The notes: generated by a model not told the origin, from the sequence alone. A stretch of DNA of 64,000 nt from Chryseobacterium sp. JUb7 (GCF_024806495.1 NZ_JANUFF010000002.1:248001-312000); one strand, 5' to 3'. Shown: positions 32,720 through 42,292, numbered from the stretch's first letter. Numbers and translations are program-made.

Positions 32720-34090
32720 TTATTTTTTTAGTGCGTCTTTCTTCCAGTTTCCTTTGAATTGGCAAGAATCGTAACGGCCGTCTATTGAGATAAATGTTGT
32801 TGAAAGTCTTGAGTTAACAAATTTTTCAATCATTTCATTTTTCTTTTTGTTAAGAGCCATCTGCTTTATTCTGTCGTAATCCGTTTCAAGTTTAATCTGG
32901 TGAGCAGGAATCACATCTTCGATTTTAATAATCTTTACAACTTTTCTCTTTCTCTCATCTTCATCATCAAAAGCAGTTGTAATATCTCCCTTATTTAAAC
33001 CAGCCAATTCATAGCTGATTGTTCCCGGAACACTTTCTCTTTCGATTTTACTTGAACCGTCAGCACCAGGAATCAGACCTGCGTTAAATTTCGTTCTTTT
33101 ATCGTCAGAAAACTTAAATGTTGCATCTTTAAATGTTATTTTCCCATCACTGATCAAAGTTCTGATACTGTCTAATTTAGTTTTAGCAGCTTTTACTTCA
33201 TCATCAGTAGGCGTTGCCATCAAAAGAATATGTCTTGCATCATAGATCTTTCCTGATTTTTTCACTAATTGAATAATATGATATCCGAATTCAGTTTCAA
33301 TAGGATCAGAAATTTCGCCTTCCTGAAGGTTTAAAGCCGCAGCTTCAAATGGCTTAACCATCTGTCCTTTTGAAATATTCTTCATTAAACCACCATTCGA
33401 GGCAGAACCCGGATCTTCAGAATAAATTCTGGCCTGGCTTTCAAAAGTTTCTCCTCCGGCAATATCTTGTTTTATTTTCTTAAGCCTGTTGATAAGATCT
33501 TGTTTATGAGCCTCTGTAAGCTTAGGATACATCATGATTTGAGCTAAAGATATCTCATCCTTGATCTCCGGAAGCTGCATTTTATAGGTTGTATAAAAAT
33601 CTGTTACTTCATTTGGAGTAACGTCAGCTTTTTCTGTAACTCTCTGGTATTTTGCCTGTCCGTAATACGTATCAGTATCGATTTTTTCGATTGCATTTTT
33701 CATCTCATACCCTGTTCTGAACTTATAAGCCGCCAACATTGATTTTTCATCCGGGAACTGAGAAAGTAACTGTTGATATTTACCATTCGCCTGTTCTTTG
33801 ATAGCAGCAGAACGGTTTTCAATCAAAGTATCTTTTTTTGCTTCGTATACCAAGAGTTTATTATTAAGAAGATTTTCAAGGAAATCACACTTATCAATAT
33901 TAGAAGCTCCCTGCTGTTTTGCATAATTCATCTGTTCATTTACATCAGACTCCAAAACAATTTCATCACCGATTACAGCAGCAATACCATCCACTAATTC
34001 TCCCGGTTTAACCTGAGCTTTCATGCTATTTGTAGCAAACAACATCACAAAAACTCCAAAAAGAAAAGTGATCTTTAGTTTATTTATCAT
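32720..34090 (-). CDS. SurA-like periplasmic peptidyl-prolyl isomerase
   Basis: A 456-aa protein with a signal peptide (FLFGVFVMLFATNSMKAQ), an N-terminal SurA chaperone region (GELVDGIAAVIGDEIVLESDVNEQ) and two parvulin rotamase domains (~175-275 with GGLMKNISKGQMVKPFEAAALNLQEGEISDPIETEFGYHIIQL; a second from ~283 with DARHILL and a divergent end). It helps outer-membrane proteins fold and transit the periplasm. Confidence 0.9.
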   Translation of the reverse strand: MINKLKITFLFGVFVMLFATNSMKAQVKPGELVDGIAAVIGDEIVLESDVNEQMNYAKQQGASNIDKCDFLENLLNNKLLVYEAKKDTLIENRSAAIKEQANGKYQQLLSQFPDEKSMLAAYKFRTGYEMKNAIEKIDTDTYYGQAKYQRVTEKADVTPNEVTDFYTTYKMQLPEIKDEISLAQIMMYPKLTEAHKQDLINRLKKIKQDIAGGETFESQARIYSEDPGSASNGGLMKNISKGQMVKPFEAAALNLQEGEISDPIETEFGYHIIQLVKKSGKIYDARHILLMATPTDDEVKAAKTKLDSIRTLISDGKITFKDATFKFSDDKRTKFNAGLIPGADGSSKIERESVPGTISYELAGLNKGDITTAFDDEDERKRKVVKIIKIEDVIPAHQIKLETDYDRIKQMALNKKKNEMIEKFVNSRLSTTFISIDGRYDSCQFKGNWKKDALKK

Positions 34091-34177
34091 TTTACTATTT
34101 TAAACAAGTTGCAAATTTAGAATTCTTAATGAATTACACTAAATTTTTTATTATAAATATTTCTTAAAAAGAGGTAT

Positions 34178-35101
34178 TTATTGTACTTCTACATCAAAAG
34201 TCGTCAATTCTTTAAATTGTCTCAATCTGCTGAACATATCGGCTTCGGTAACTTCTTCGATTCTTTCGGTTCCGAATTTTTCAACGGTGAAAGATGCCAT
34301 AGCAGATCCTACGATTAAAGCAGACTTCATCGTTTCAAAATCAATCTTTCCTTTTTTAGCTAAATAGGCTGCAAAACCTCCCGCAAAAGTATCTCCGGCT
34401 CCGGTAGGATCGAAAACTTCTTCCAGGGGAAGTGCCGGAATTGCAAATACTTTACCGTCATGGAAAAGTAAAGCACCGTGTTCTCCTTTTTTAATGATCA
34501 CATATTTTGGACCCATTGTATGAATCTTTTTTGCTGCTTTTACTAAAGAATATTCTCCGGAAAGCTGTCTTGCTTCTTCATCATTGATCGTAATCACATC
34601 TGTTTTAGCAATCATATCCATCAAAATATCCCAAGCAGAATCCATCCAGAAATTCATCGTATCAAGGATAACCAATTTCGGGCGTTCGTTCATTTTTTCA
34701 AGAACTGATAATTGTACACCCGGGTGAAGATTTCCTAATAGCAAAATCTCCGCATCCTGCATAGAATCAGGAATTTTTGGATCAAAGTTTTCTAAAACGT
34801 TAACTTCTGTTACTAAAGTATCTCTTGTATTTAAGTCGTTGTGGTATTTTCCTGACCAGAAGAACGTTTTACCTTCTTTTACGATTTCGATACCTTCGAT
34901 ATTTACATCTCTGTCTGTAAACATATCAAGGTGTTCTTGTGGAAAATCTCCTCCTACTACAGAAACGATTCCGGATTTTACGCCTAAAATAGACGAAGTG
35001 ATCCCGATATACGTAGCAGCACCTCCTAAAATTTTATCTGTTTTTCCAAATGGCGTTTCGATTGCGTCAAATGCAACACTTCCTACAACTAAAAGTTTCA
35101 T
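34178..35101 (-). CDS. PfkB-family sugar/nucleoside kinase
   Basis: A 307-aa kinase. The N-terminus VVGSVAFDAIETPFGKTDKILGGAATYIG carries the family's substrate-binding Gly-Gly motif, and DPTGAGDTFAGGFAAYL near the end holds the catalytic Asp and anion hole. The substrate is not clear; the group includes adenosine, ribose and fructose kinases. It lies 30 bp downstream of gldD on the same strand. Confidence 0.88.
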   Translation of the reverse strand: MKLLVVGSVAFDAIETPFGKTDKILGGAATYIGITSSILGVKSGIVSVVGGDFPQEHLDMFTDRDVNIEGIEIVKEGKTFFWSGKYHNDLNTRDTLVTEVNVLENFDPKIPDSMQDAEILLLGNLHPGVQLSVLEKMNERPKLVILDTMNFWMDSAWDILMDMIAKTDVITINDEEARQLSGEYSLVKAAKKIHTMGPKYVIIKKGEHGALLFHDGKVFAIPALPLEEVFDPTGAGDTFAGGFAAYLAKKGKIDFETMKSALIVGSAMASFTVEKFGTERIEEVTEADMFSRLRQFKELTTFDVEVQ

Positions 35102-35131
35102 ATTTTTTTCAAAGTATATTTTAAAAGTAAA

Positions 35132-35689
35132 TTAATTTTTCCATTCAAAAGTATCCAGCAGATGTTTCATATCTTTTTTGATATAATCTACTGCAGGAGC
35201 CAAAGAATCAGGTTTCGGTCTTGTATTAAAGTATAAGTAGGCAGTCACGAAATGTTTCGAACTGTCTGTAATGTAAAATTGAAGATTTGAAGCGCTCTGC
35301 CCTTTCAGTTCATAAAAATTCCCGTACACCTTTTTTTCAGGATATTCGAAAGATTTGGTATCTATTGAGCTGGCTTTTATCGTGTGTTCATACACCATTT
35401 TCTCCGCCTCCTGAATGTGTGATGCAAAATCATTCTGTATCGGGTAATATGTTACAAAGATTTTGGCCTTCATTTTAGGATAATTCAAATAATACCAACA
35501 CGGTTTTTTGGCATCTGTAATTTTCGCAAAATCAGAATATTCGAAAGTATAATTACAGTTGTTTTCAAATTTCTGATATTTTGGGGCCGGGTACTCTAAA
35601 CGAAGCTCACCATACGGCTTCGGAATAGGATCTTTCCCACAAGACACCAAAAATAAGGCTACAAAAATAAAAATGGCGTTTTTAAACAT
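35132..35689 (-). CDS. gldD: Gliding motility lipoprotein GldD
   Basis: A 185-aa lipoprotein (MFKNAIFIFVALFLVSC lipobox). The mature part begins PIPKPYGELRLEYP and continues with PCWYYLNYPKMKAKIFVTYYP, as in GldD, which in Flavobacterium is needed for gliding and for type 9 secretion. The start is the ATG at 35689; the TTG extension is not credible. A -7 box (TACTTTTG) lies only 4 bp upstream, so the mRNA may be leaderless. In Flavobacterium gldD usually sits near gldE and ssb; here only mutY is close. Confidence 0.88.
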   Translation of the reverse strand: MFKNAIFIFVALFLVSCGKDPIPKPYGELRLEYPAPKYQKFENNCNYTFEYSDFAKITDAKKPCWYYLNYPKMKAKIFVTYYPIQNDFASHIQEAEKMVYEHTIKASSIDTKSFEYPEKKVYGNFYELKGQSASNLQFYITDSSKHFVTAYLYFNTRPKPDSLAPAVDYIKKDMKHLLDTFEWKN

Positions 35690-35693
35690 TTTG

Positions 35694-35701
35694 CAAAAGT
35701 A
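35694..35701 (-). promoter_or_regulatory. -7 box immediately upstream of gldD
   Basis: TACTTTTG on the minus strand fits TAnnTTTG exactly and ends 4 bp before the gldD ATG. A transcript from here would have almost no leader. Confidence 0.4.
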
Positions 35702-35984
35702 CAAATTAGATTTCAGATTTCGGGAGACAAATTTCAGGATTTCAATGGGTTTTATAATTGATTTTGCTGAATTTAAATTTTGTTTTAAAATTTTTGAGAA
35801 TATTTGTTTTTTAACGCAAAGGACATTGAATTATTTTGACGACTACACGTTTTAATTTTACAAAGGCGTTTCACTTAACTAAGAATACAAAGATTTTAGC
35901 CGTTTCCATTCTGAATGAAATGCAGTGAAGAATTTCTATTCATATTCTTATACCCCATCTTCCAGCCTCAAACTTCCATCCCTT

Positions 35985-37031
35985 TTAAAGAATCCTATAC
36001 GCCATATCATAATTTTGAATATAATTTTCTAGCGGTTTTGGAAAAGATCTGTCGTGAGAACCTTCAACATCGGTTACAGTAAAATTATTTTCAGTGATAA
36101 AACTTTCCCAGATATCTTCAGAATCAACCTCAACATTAAAAATTTCAATGCTTAAATTTTTGTGTGTCAATTTATGATTAACTGTTTTTACACTTTTAAT
36201 AAAAGGAATCAGTTCTTCGGTAATTTCAGGTGGAAATTCGAATAATTTTTTCCAGATAAAATCATCTTTTCTTTGCTGAATTAAAAACCGTCCGTTTCGG
36301 TGAACGAAATAATATTTTAAGTTTAGATCTTCTGCTTTCACCTTTTTGGTCTTAACAGGAAATTCAGAAACTTTATCTAATGAAAATGCCAGACAATCTT
36401 CATTCAAAGGACATTCGTTACACAAAGGATTTTTAGGTTTACAAACCTCTGATCCCAAATCCATCATAGCCTGATTAAAATCGCCCACATTTTCAGGTAA
36501 AATCAAATGAGCCAGCTCTGAAAAATAACTGAAAGCTCTGGAATTGGAAATATCGAAATCATCTGCAAAAATGCGGCTTAAAACTCGATAGAAATTTCCG
36601 TCAACAGCAGGAATTTTGCCATCAAAACAGATACTTGAGACTGCCGCAGCTGTATATTTCCCTACTCCTTTCAGCTGTAAAATATCATCATACTGCTTCG
36701 GAAAACGGCCATGATAGTCATTCATAATCTGTTGCGCTGCCTTATGAATATTAATCGCTCTGGAATAATATCCCAACCCTTTCCAATACAGCAAAACCTC
36801 ATTTTCTTCAGCTTCTGCCAACGTTTTTACATCCGGAAATCTTTTAATGAAATTGTTGTAGTGCCCTAGCCCCTGACTGATTCTTGTCTGCTGAAAAACG
36901 ATCTCGCAAATCCAGATTTTATAAGGATCTTTTGTTTGTCTGAAGGGCAAATCACGCGCATTTTTTTTATACCAAATCAGGAGTTTGCTGCCAATGTGTC
37001 TGAGGTTTGAATCTTGTTTTGTCTTTTCCAA
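35985..37031 (-). CDS. mutY: A/G-specific adenine glycosylase
   Basis: A 348-aa base-excision repair enzyme that removes A opposite 8-oxoG. The helix-hairpin-helix LQLKGVGKYTAAAV, the catalytic Asp in IPAVDGNFYRVLSRIF, and the 4Fe-4S loop CKPKNPLCNECPLNEDC are present. The C-terminal NUDIX-like domain (YYFVHRNGRFLIQQRKDDFIWKKLFEFP) recognises 8-oxoG. Length is normal. Confidence 0.95.
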   Translation of the reverse strand: MEKTKQDSNLRHIGSKLLIWYKKNARDLPFRQTKDPYKIWICEIVFQQTRISQGLGHYNNFIKRFPDVKTLAEAEENEVLLYWKGLGYYSRAINIHKAAQQIMNDYHGRFPKQYDDILQLKGVGKYTAAAVSSICFDGKIPAVDGNFYRVLSRIFADDFDISNSRAFSYFSELAHLILPENVGDFNQAMMDLGSEVCKPKNPLCNECPLNEDCLAFSLDKVSEFPVKTKKVKAEDLNLKYYFVHRNGRFLIQQRKDDFIWKKLFEFPPEITEELIPFIKSVKTVNHKLTHKNLSIEIFNVEVDSEDIWESFITENNFTVTDVEGSHDRSFPKPLENYIQNYDMAYRIL

Positions 37032-37067
37032 AGGTTTGTCTGCTACATTTTTTTAGTGTTTCTACAA

Positions 37068-37132
37068 GCTCAGCATGACATCGCTAATACTAACTGTTTC
37101 TATTCGTATATTGTAACGCCGTCATGCTAAGC
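37068..37132. repeat. Intergenic inverted repeat, dispersed-repeat copy 1
   Basis: GCTCAGCATGAC (37068-37079) is inverted at 37121-37132 (GTCATGCTAAGC, one mismatch). The segment 37071-37095 also resembles 42141-42165. No coding frame is seen in the 188-bp gap. Confidence 0.5.
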
Positions 37133-37219
37133 CTGCCGAAGCATCTATTGATATGCAAAGATAAAACTTTATTATCTAGGTTTAAAAACCTGTAAGGTTT
37201 CCACATATTCTGATTAAGA

Positions 37220-37663
37220 TTATTTTTTCACCGGATAAACCGAAGCGCCCTTCAGCCATTGATATTTAAGATGCTTTTCTTCTGCGATAAAGCGATATCC
37301 CTGTAATTTTTTCAGATATACATACATAGGATCCTTTTTTAATTTTAACCGCTGGGCTGACACAATCTGAAAAGGAAAATTAACGATTGAGTCCCGGGTT
37401 GTTTTCAGCACTTCACCTGAATTAATTTTATAAATAAAAAAAGATTTTCCACGACCTGAAGAGCTGTCTACAAGTTTCATACCGGCTGTTGAAACCACCA
37501 TATCGCTTGCATTGAAACACTCCTGTTCATTCATTACATATGCTTTTCCTTCCTGTCTTTCATCTGCAAAAAGATCAATTTCGTGCTCTGTCCGGATTTC
37601 TTTTTTTTCACAGCTAAAAATCACAAGAAATATCGGCAAAAAGTACAGCAACCTGCCTTTCAT
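37220..37663 (-). CDS. Lipoprotein of unknown function
   Basis: A 147-aa protein from the ATG at 37663, giving the lipobox signal MKGRLLYFLPIFLVIFSC; upstream in-frame codons to 37783 cross the tssC terminator and are not used. The mature part is charged and beta-rich, with no domain I can name. It probably sits on the periplasmic face of a membrane. Confidence 0.7.
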   Translation of the reverse strand: MKGRLLYFLPIFLVIFSCEKKEIRTEHEIDLFADERQEGKAYVMNEQECFNASDMVVSTAGMKLVDSSSGRGKSFFIYKINSGEVLKTTRDSIVNFPFQIVSAQRLKLKKDPMYVYLKKLQGYRFIAEEKHLKYQWLKGASVYPVKK

Positions 37664-37688
37664 ATTCATAATTTTAATGATTTGGTAG

Positions 37689-37720
37689 AAAAAAACCGAT
37701 GTAAAATCTGCATCGGTTTT
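37689..37720 (-). terminator. Intrinsic terminator of the tssB-tssC operon
   Basis: The stem AAAACCGATG/CATCGGTTTT, read on the minus strand, is followed by a T-run. It lies 23 bp after the tssC stop. Confidence 0.8.
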
Positions 37721-37742
37721 ATTATTAAAAAATTGGTGTATA

Positions 37743-39104
37743 TTATTCCTGCGTGTATTCTGCATCCCATTCGTTTCCATCATCCCCTTTGTGACCGTCC
37801 AGTTTAATAACGAAACTTTTTGTAGGGAAATATGGAGTTAAACGAATATCCAGCCATACTCTGTCTTTATTCACTTTATCCTGTTCGAAACGAACAATTT
37901 TGAATTTCTCAATTAATTTATCAGGGCCTTTGATATTATCTAAAAACGTTACAATCTGTCTTCTAAGATCGTCCTCATTTTTAGAGTTCCAGTTTTCGAA
38001 AGCTCTTCGGTTTAGGAAATCCAGTAAAACTTTTGTTACATAATCGAATACACGAACTACCGAATAAGTCTGAAGTCCGATATTGTCTCCTGTAAATAAT
38101 GTTTTTGCAGAAAAAGCCATGATTTTACCATATTCATTAACCATCGGAACCAAGCCCATTTTTTCCAACTGAGAAATTTCACTTTTCTTCAGCTCAAATT
38201 TTACGGCATCCACTTCGTTAATATTACCGTGCTTTTTACCTGCTGCTACCTGAGACATTAAGGTTTTATGGATTTTTCCTGCCAATGAAGTTGATGGCGG
38301 AAGCTCTACATTATCTTCTTCCCCTACTTCTTCGGCTTTACCGCGACCTACCAGCCAGTTGCACGTCATGATGACATTACTTCTGTGCAATTCACCGCCT
38401 GTAAGATTGGCAGAATGGAATAAATCTACCACATCATCCGGTTTATCAAGATTTGCAAAATCCGTAACCATCATTACTTTATTCTCGTTACAGATTTTCG
38501 CCCATTTTTCAATGACTTTATTAGATCCTAAATATCCCGGAATAGCAAGAATTGAGTAGTTATCTCTAAGGTCTAAACGGTCGTAATAATTCTTAAATTC
38601 TTCAGCAATAGCTTCGATGAAAATAGGATTATCCAAATCTGAAACCTGATCCAGGCTTGCATTAACAATACTTACATTGTCAACTTTATCAAGCTCTGTA
38701 TTTTTGTAAAACTGAGCAACAGTTCTGTAGTTTGTTTCCAGCTGGCGAACTGCGTCAAGGGTATTTTTTAAGTTTGTCTTTAAGTTTTGGTCTGCCTGTT
38801 GTGCTTTAGTTTTGCACGTATCAGCCATTTTATCAGCAGATTCATTACCTTCCAAAAGATTTACCCAAAGGTTTATTTTTTGAAGAAGCTCTTTTCTTTC
38901 ATCTGATTTATTTCCGTCATTCAGGAAAATTTCTTTTCTAGCTTTTCTTGTCGGGTTCATGTTTGCGATACCGTCTACAACGGATTCTACAAAACCAAAA
39001 CCACCTATTTTATTGAGTTCGGCAAGCGGATTACCCTTCGGTTGACCTGCATGTTGCTGTTGCCCTTGTTGCTGGCTTTCTGCTGCCTGTAATTTACTAT
39101 CCAT
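37743..39104 (-). CDS. tssC: Type VI secretion sheath large subunit TssC (Bacteroidota, DUF5458 type)
   Basis: A 453-aa protein with the TssC hallmarks of the Bacteroidota T6SS (type iii): ARKEIFLNDGNKSDERKELLQKINLW near the start, the central NYSILAIPGYLGSNKVIEKWAKICNENKVMMVTDFANLD, and the C-terminal AFENWNSKNEDDLRRQIVTFLDNIKG and RLTPYFPTKSFVIKLDGH. Together with TssB it would form the contractile sheath. A Gln-rich N-terminal tail (~5-22) is probably disordered. It follows tssB by 21 bp; no other T6SS gene is nearby. Confidence 0.88.
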   Translation of the reverse strand: MDSKLQAAESQQQGQQQHAGQPKGNPLAELNKIGGFGFVESVVDGIANMNPTRKARKEIFLNDGNKSDERKELLQKINLWVNLLEGNESADKMADTCKTKAQQADQNLKTNLKNTLDAVRQLETNYRTVAQFYKNTELDKVDNVSIVNASLDQVSDLDNPIFIEAIAEEFKNYYDRLDLRDNYSILAIPGYLGSNKVIEKWAKICNENKVMMVTDFANLDKPDDVVDLFHSANLTGGELHRSNVIMTCNWLVGRGKAEEVGEEDNVELPPSTSLAGKIHKTLMSQVAAGKKHGNINEVDAVKFELKKSEISQLEKMGLVPMVNEYGKIMAFSAKTLFTGDNIGLQTYSVVRVFDYVTKVLLDFLNRRAFENWNSKNEDDLRRQIVTFLDNIKGPDKLIEKFKIVRFEQDKVNKDRVWLDIRLTPYFPTKSFVIKLDGHKGDDGNEWDAEYTQE

Positions 39105-39125
39105 GATTAATGTAAAGTCTTTAGA

Positions 39126-39674
39126 TTATTTTTCAAGTTCTTGTGCCACTTCTTTTAATACTTCTACGAAGGCAGCTCTTGTCTGTTCGTTTTCCAGCAT
39201 ATTACGCAGAATTTTATTTGTTTTCAGCTGGCGAACAATTTTGTTATACTGCTCCTGTTCCATGCTGAGATTCTGTAAATAATCTGATTTCTGAGTAAGA
39301 TTTTTCGGGGTGAAGTCCGCAAGATTCTGAAAACGGAACTCCTCTTCCACTACATTGCCCTCCTCCGTTTCGTGTTGTACGCTTACAGAAGGTTGGAAAT
39401 GTTTGAAGACGTCGTCCACAGTCTTTAGTCCTGTTACAATTTCAGGAACATAAGATTCATCCGTTGTAAGCTGGCTCACAATCAGAGACTTATTCTCCTG
39501 AATTTCCTGAATAGCTTCATTAGCGTCTACTTTCACTTCGTTTCCGCCAACGCCATAATTAAACATTGCCATATTATTATTATTTTGAGATTTTTTGCTT
39601 TGGTGTGAATTGGTTTTATCATCATCAAATAACTGACCAATCCAATGTTTAAATTTAAAAAAAAACTGTAACAT
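39126..39674 (-). CDS. tssB: Type VI secretion sheath small subunit TssB
   Basis: A 182-aa protein. From residue 35 (MAMFNYGVGGNEVKVDANEAIQEIQENKSLIVSQL) it matches the start of Bacteroidota TssB. FRFQNLADFTPKNLTQKSDYLQNL and a helical C-terminus complete the family. The 34 residues before this (aromatic, then Asn/Lys-rich) are an extension of uncertain reality; the ATG at 39572 is the alternative start. It forms a two-gene operon with tssC. Confidence 0.85.
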   Translation of the reverse strand: MLQFFFKFKHWIGQLFDDDKTNSHQSKKSQNNNNMAMFNYGVGGNEVKVDANEAIQEIQENKSLIVSQLTTDESYVPEIVTGLKTVDDVFKHFQPSVSVQHETEEGNVVEEEFRFQNLADFTPKNLTQKSDYLQNLSMEQEQYNKIVRQLKTNKILRNMLENEQTRAAFVEVLKEVAQELEK

Positions 39675-39775
39675 ACAAAATTTTGTTAAGATTTTTCTTG
39701 AAATATTTAATATTACGCATAATTAATAACATAAAGTTATCATTTTATGATGTCACTAAACTAGGAAAAATAAAT

Positions 39776-39803
39776 AAAAAAACGCATCATTTCTGATGCG
39801 TTT
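39776..39803 (-). terminator. Intrinsic terminator of the first M13 peptidase gene
   Basis: The stem AACGCATCA/TGATGCGTT with loop TTTC, read on the minus strand, has a T-run after it. Confidence 0.8.
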
Positions 39804-39830
39804 TTCTTTTCTAACAATTTTTGGCTTGTC

Positions 39831-41927
39831 TTACCAAATTTTTATTCTGTCCTCAGGTGCTTTGTACATTTTATCCCCCGGTTTAATATCAAATGCTTTT
39901 ATAAATGCATCCTGATTTACCAATGGGCCAAATGCTCTGAAAACTCCCGGAGAGTGCGGATCTGTTTTCACCTGATTGATCATATACTGATCTGTAGCTT
40001 TTGTTCTCCATACAGTTGCCCAGCTCATAAAGAATCTCTGATCCTGAGTGAATCCGCTGATCAGGCCTGGGTTTCCTTTATCCTTAAGATACATTTGAAG
40101 CGCATCATAAGCTACGGCTACCCCTCCAAGGTCACCAATATTTTCACCACTTGTGAACTTACCGTTTACAAAACTTCCTTTCACAGGTTCGTAACCGCTG
40201 TATTGATTAGCTAGCTGACCTACTTTTGCATCAAAGTTTTTACGATCTTCATCTGTCCACCAGTTATTTAAATTTCCATCTCCGTCGAATCTTGATCCAC
40301 TGTCATCAAATCCGTGAGAAATTTCGTGACCGATAACAGCACCGATCCCACCGAAATTAACTGCTGCATCAGCTTTTGGATTATAGAAAGGAGGCTGAAG
40401 GATAGCTGCCGGGAAAACAATTTCGTTATTTGAACCGCTATAGTAAGCATTTACCGTTTGCGGAGTCATTCCCCATTCTGTTTTATCAACCGGTTTACCC
40501 ACTTTATCTAAGCTTCTCTGGTATTGCCAAGCTGCAACATTCTGAAGATTAGAATATAAAGTTGCTCCCTGCTTTGGAGATTCTACTTTCATCTGAGTGT
40601 AGTCTTTCCATTTGTCAGGATAAGCAATTTTTACAGTGAATTTAGATAATTTTTCCTGAGCCTTCACTTTGGTTGCAGGAGACATCCAGTCCATATCATT
40701 AATATGAGTCTTAAATGATCTTAAGATATACTGAATATAAGTCTCCATCTGGGCTTTCGCTTCCGGAGTGAAATATTTCTCAACATATAATTTACCAAAA
40801 GCCTCTCCCAAAACGCTGTTTACAAGAGAAAGACCTCTTTTATTCATTGGACGCTGTTCTTTTTGTCCCTGAAGGTATTTAGCATAGAAATCAAATCTGA
40901 TCTGCTCTAAATTTTCATCTAAATTGCTGGCGTTACCGTTAATTAAATGATATTTCAGATAATCTTTCAGTAAAGGAAGGTTCTTCTGAGTCAGGAACTG
41001 ATCCATATTCTGGTAATATTTCAATTCCCCGACAATCACCTTATCTGTTTTCACTCCTGCATCTGTCAGATATTTAGCCAAATTTACATTCTTCACCAAA
41101 GCAGGTAACTCAGCAGTAGTTTTAGGATTGTATCTTAGATTGGCGTCTCTGTTTTGCTCCAGCGTCAGTAAATAATTAGCCAGCTGTTTTTCGAAATCAA
41201 CTACATTTTTTGCTGCTGCATCAGAATTTTTATATCCTAAAACTCCGAATAGCTTTCCAACATAGGTCTGATATTCTGCTAAAGTCTTTGTATTGGCTTC
41301 ATTTACTTTCTGATAGTAATCTCTTCCTAATCCAAGATCCGGACCGCCAAGATATACTGCATTCATCGTAGAATTTTTCATATCGGCACCCACTCTCCAT
41401 CCGTAGAAAGAGTTGTCACCCAATCGTGTTGCTTCCAACAGATATTTCTGAAGATCATTGAGGTTTTTAATTGCATCGATTTTTGCTAAATCTCCTTTAA
41501 TGGGAGCTAAACCCTCTGCATTTCTCTTCGATGTATCCATAAACGAGGCATACAGATTCTGAATTTTTTGACCCTCGGAACCTGAAGCATATGATTCGGA
41601 TAAAATTTTGTTTAAAATATCCAGAGAAGCATCATCTACATTCTCTCTCAATGCATTGAAAGATCCCCAATTTGCTTTATCAGAAGGAATCTGAGTAGTT
41701 TTCACCCAATTTCCATTAACGTAGCTAAAAAAGTCATCTTGTGGGCGAACGTTTTTATCCATGTAAGATAAAGTGATCCCCTCCTCTTTTACTTCTTCCT
41801 TTTTCACTGGTTCTGCAACCGCCACTGATGTTTCAGTTTTTGTACTGCCGGCTGTTTTTGTTGTACCACACGAGTTTAAAAATACCAGCCCGGAAAAGGC
41901 AAGTATCCCAATATTTAGCTTTTTCAT
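39831..41927 (-). CDS. M13 family zinc metallopeptidase, lipoprotein form
   Basis: A 698-aa neprilysin/PepO-type endopeptidase. The lipobox signal GILAFSGLVFLNSC places it on a membrane. The N-terminal M13 domain starts MDKNVRPQDDFFSYVNGNWVKTTQIP; the catalytic zinc site is HEISH at 534-538 with the third ligand E595 in ENIGD. The C-terminus ends in KIW. It is a close paralogue of the next gene, clearly a tandem duplication, with a different anchoring mode. Confidence 0.92.
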   Translation of the reverse strand: MKKLNIGILAFSGLVFLNSCGTTKTAGSTKTETSVAVAEPVKKEEVKEEGITLSYMDKNVRPQDDFFSYVNGNWVKTTQIPSDKANWGSFNALRENVDDASLDILNKILSESYASGSEGQKIQNLYASFMDTSKRNAEGLAPIKGDLAKIDAIKNLNDLQKYLLEATRLGDNSFYGWRVGADMKNSTMNAVYLGGPDLGLGRDYYQKVNEANTKTLAEYQTYVGKLFGVLGYKNSDAAAKNVVDFEKQLANYLLTLEQNRDANLRYNPKTTAELPALVKNVNLAKYLTDAGVKTDKVIVGELKYYQNMDQFLTQKNLPLLKDYLKYHLINGNASNLDENLEQIRFDFYAKYLQGQKEQRPMNKRGLSLVNSVLGEAFGKLYVEKYFTPEAKAQMETYIQYILRSFKTHINDMDWMSPATKVKAQEKLSKFTVKIAYPDKWKDYTQMKVESPKQGATLYSNLQNVAAWQYQRSLDKVGKPVDKTEWGMTPQTVNAYYSGSNNEIVFPAAILQPPFYNPKADAAVNFGGIGAVIGHEISHGFDDSGSRFDGDGNLNNWWTDEDRKNFDAKVGQLANQYSGYEPVKGSFVNGKFTSGENIGDLGGVAVAYDALQMYLKDKGNPGLISGFTQDQRFFMSWATVWRTKATDQYMINQVKTDPHSPGVFRAFGPLVNQDAFIKAFDIKPGDKMYKAPEDRIKIW

Positions 41928-42240
41928 TAAAGATAATTTTTGATTTTACACAAACTTACCAAATATACAAATTTTGATTATTATTTTTAAGTTATGAATG
42001 AGAAGTTATGAATTATGAATAAAAAAAAGCAGGCTTGAAGTGTAAGTTTTGGCTAAAGTCTTTTATGATACTTTGAATTGAAAACAGGCTAAAGCCCGTT
42101 CCTGTTTGATTGAATAATATGTAAAATCTGTTGACAACCTCAGGGTGACACCGCTTATACTATCTCAACAAAATAATAGACGGATTTGCCAGTATCATTT
42201 ATAGTGAAGTCTAAGAATCTCTTGATCTTAATATTTTCAA
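41928..42240. other. Non-coding gap between the tandem M13 genes, with repeat remnants
   Basis: No convincing ORF. It contains an inverted pair AACAGG...CCTGTT (about 42083-42107) around GCTAAAGCCCGTT, and at 42141-42165 a segment resembling 37071-37095. These look like degenerate dispersed intergenic repeats. Confidence 0.5.
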
Positions 42241-42243
42241 AAC

Positions 42244-42272
42244 AAAAAAACCGCTCATTTCTGAACGGTTTC
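42244..42272 (-). terminator. Intrinsic terminator of the second M13 peptidase gene
   Basis: The stem AAACCGcTCA/TGAaCGGTTT has one mismatch. Read on the minus strand it is followed by TTTTTTT. Confidence 0.7.
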
Positions 42273-42292
42273 TGTTATTTTTTTGGTATTAA

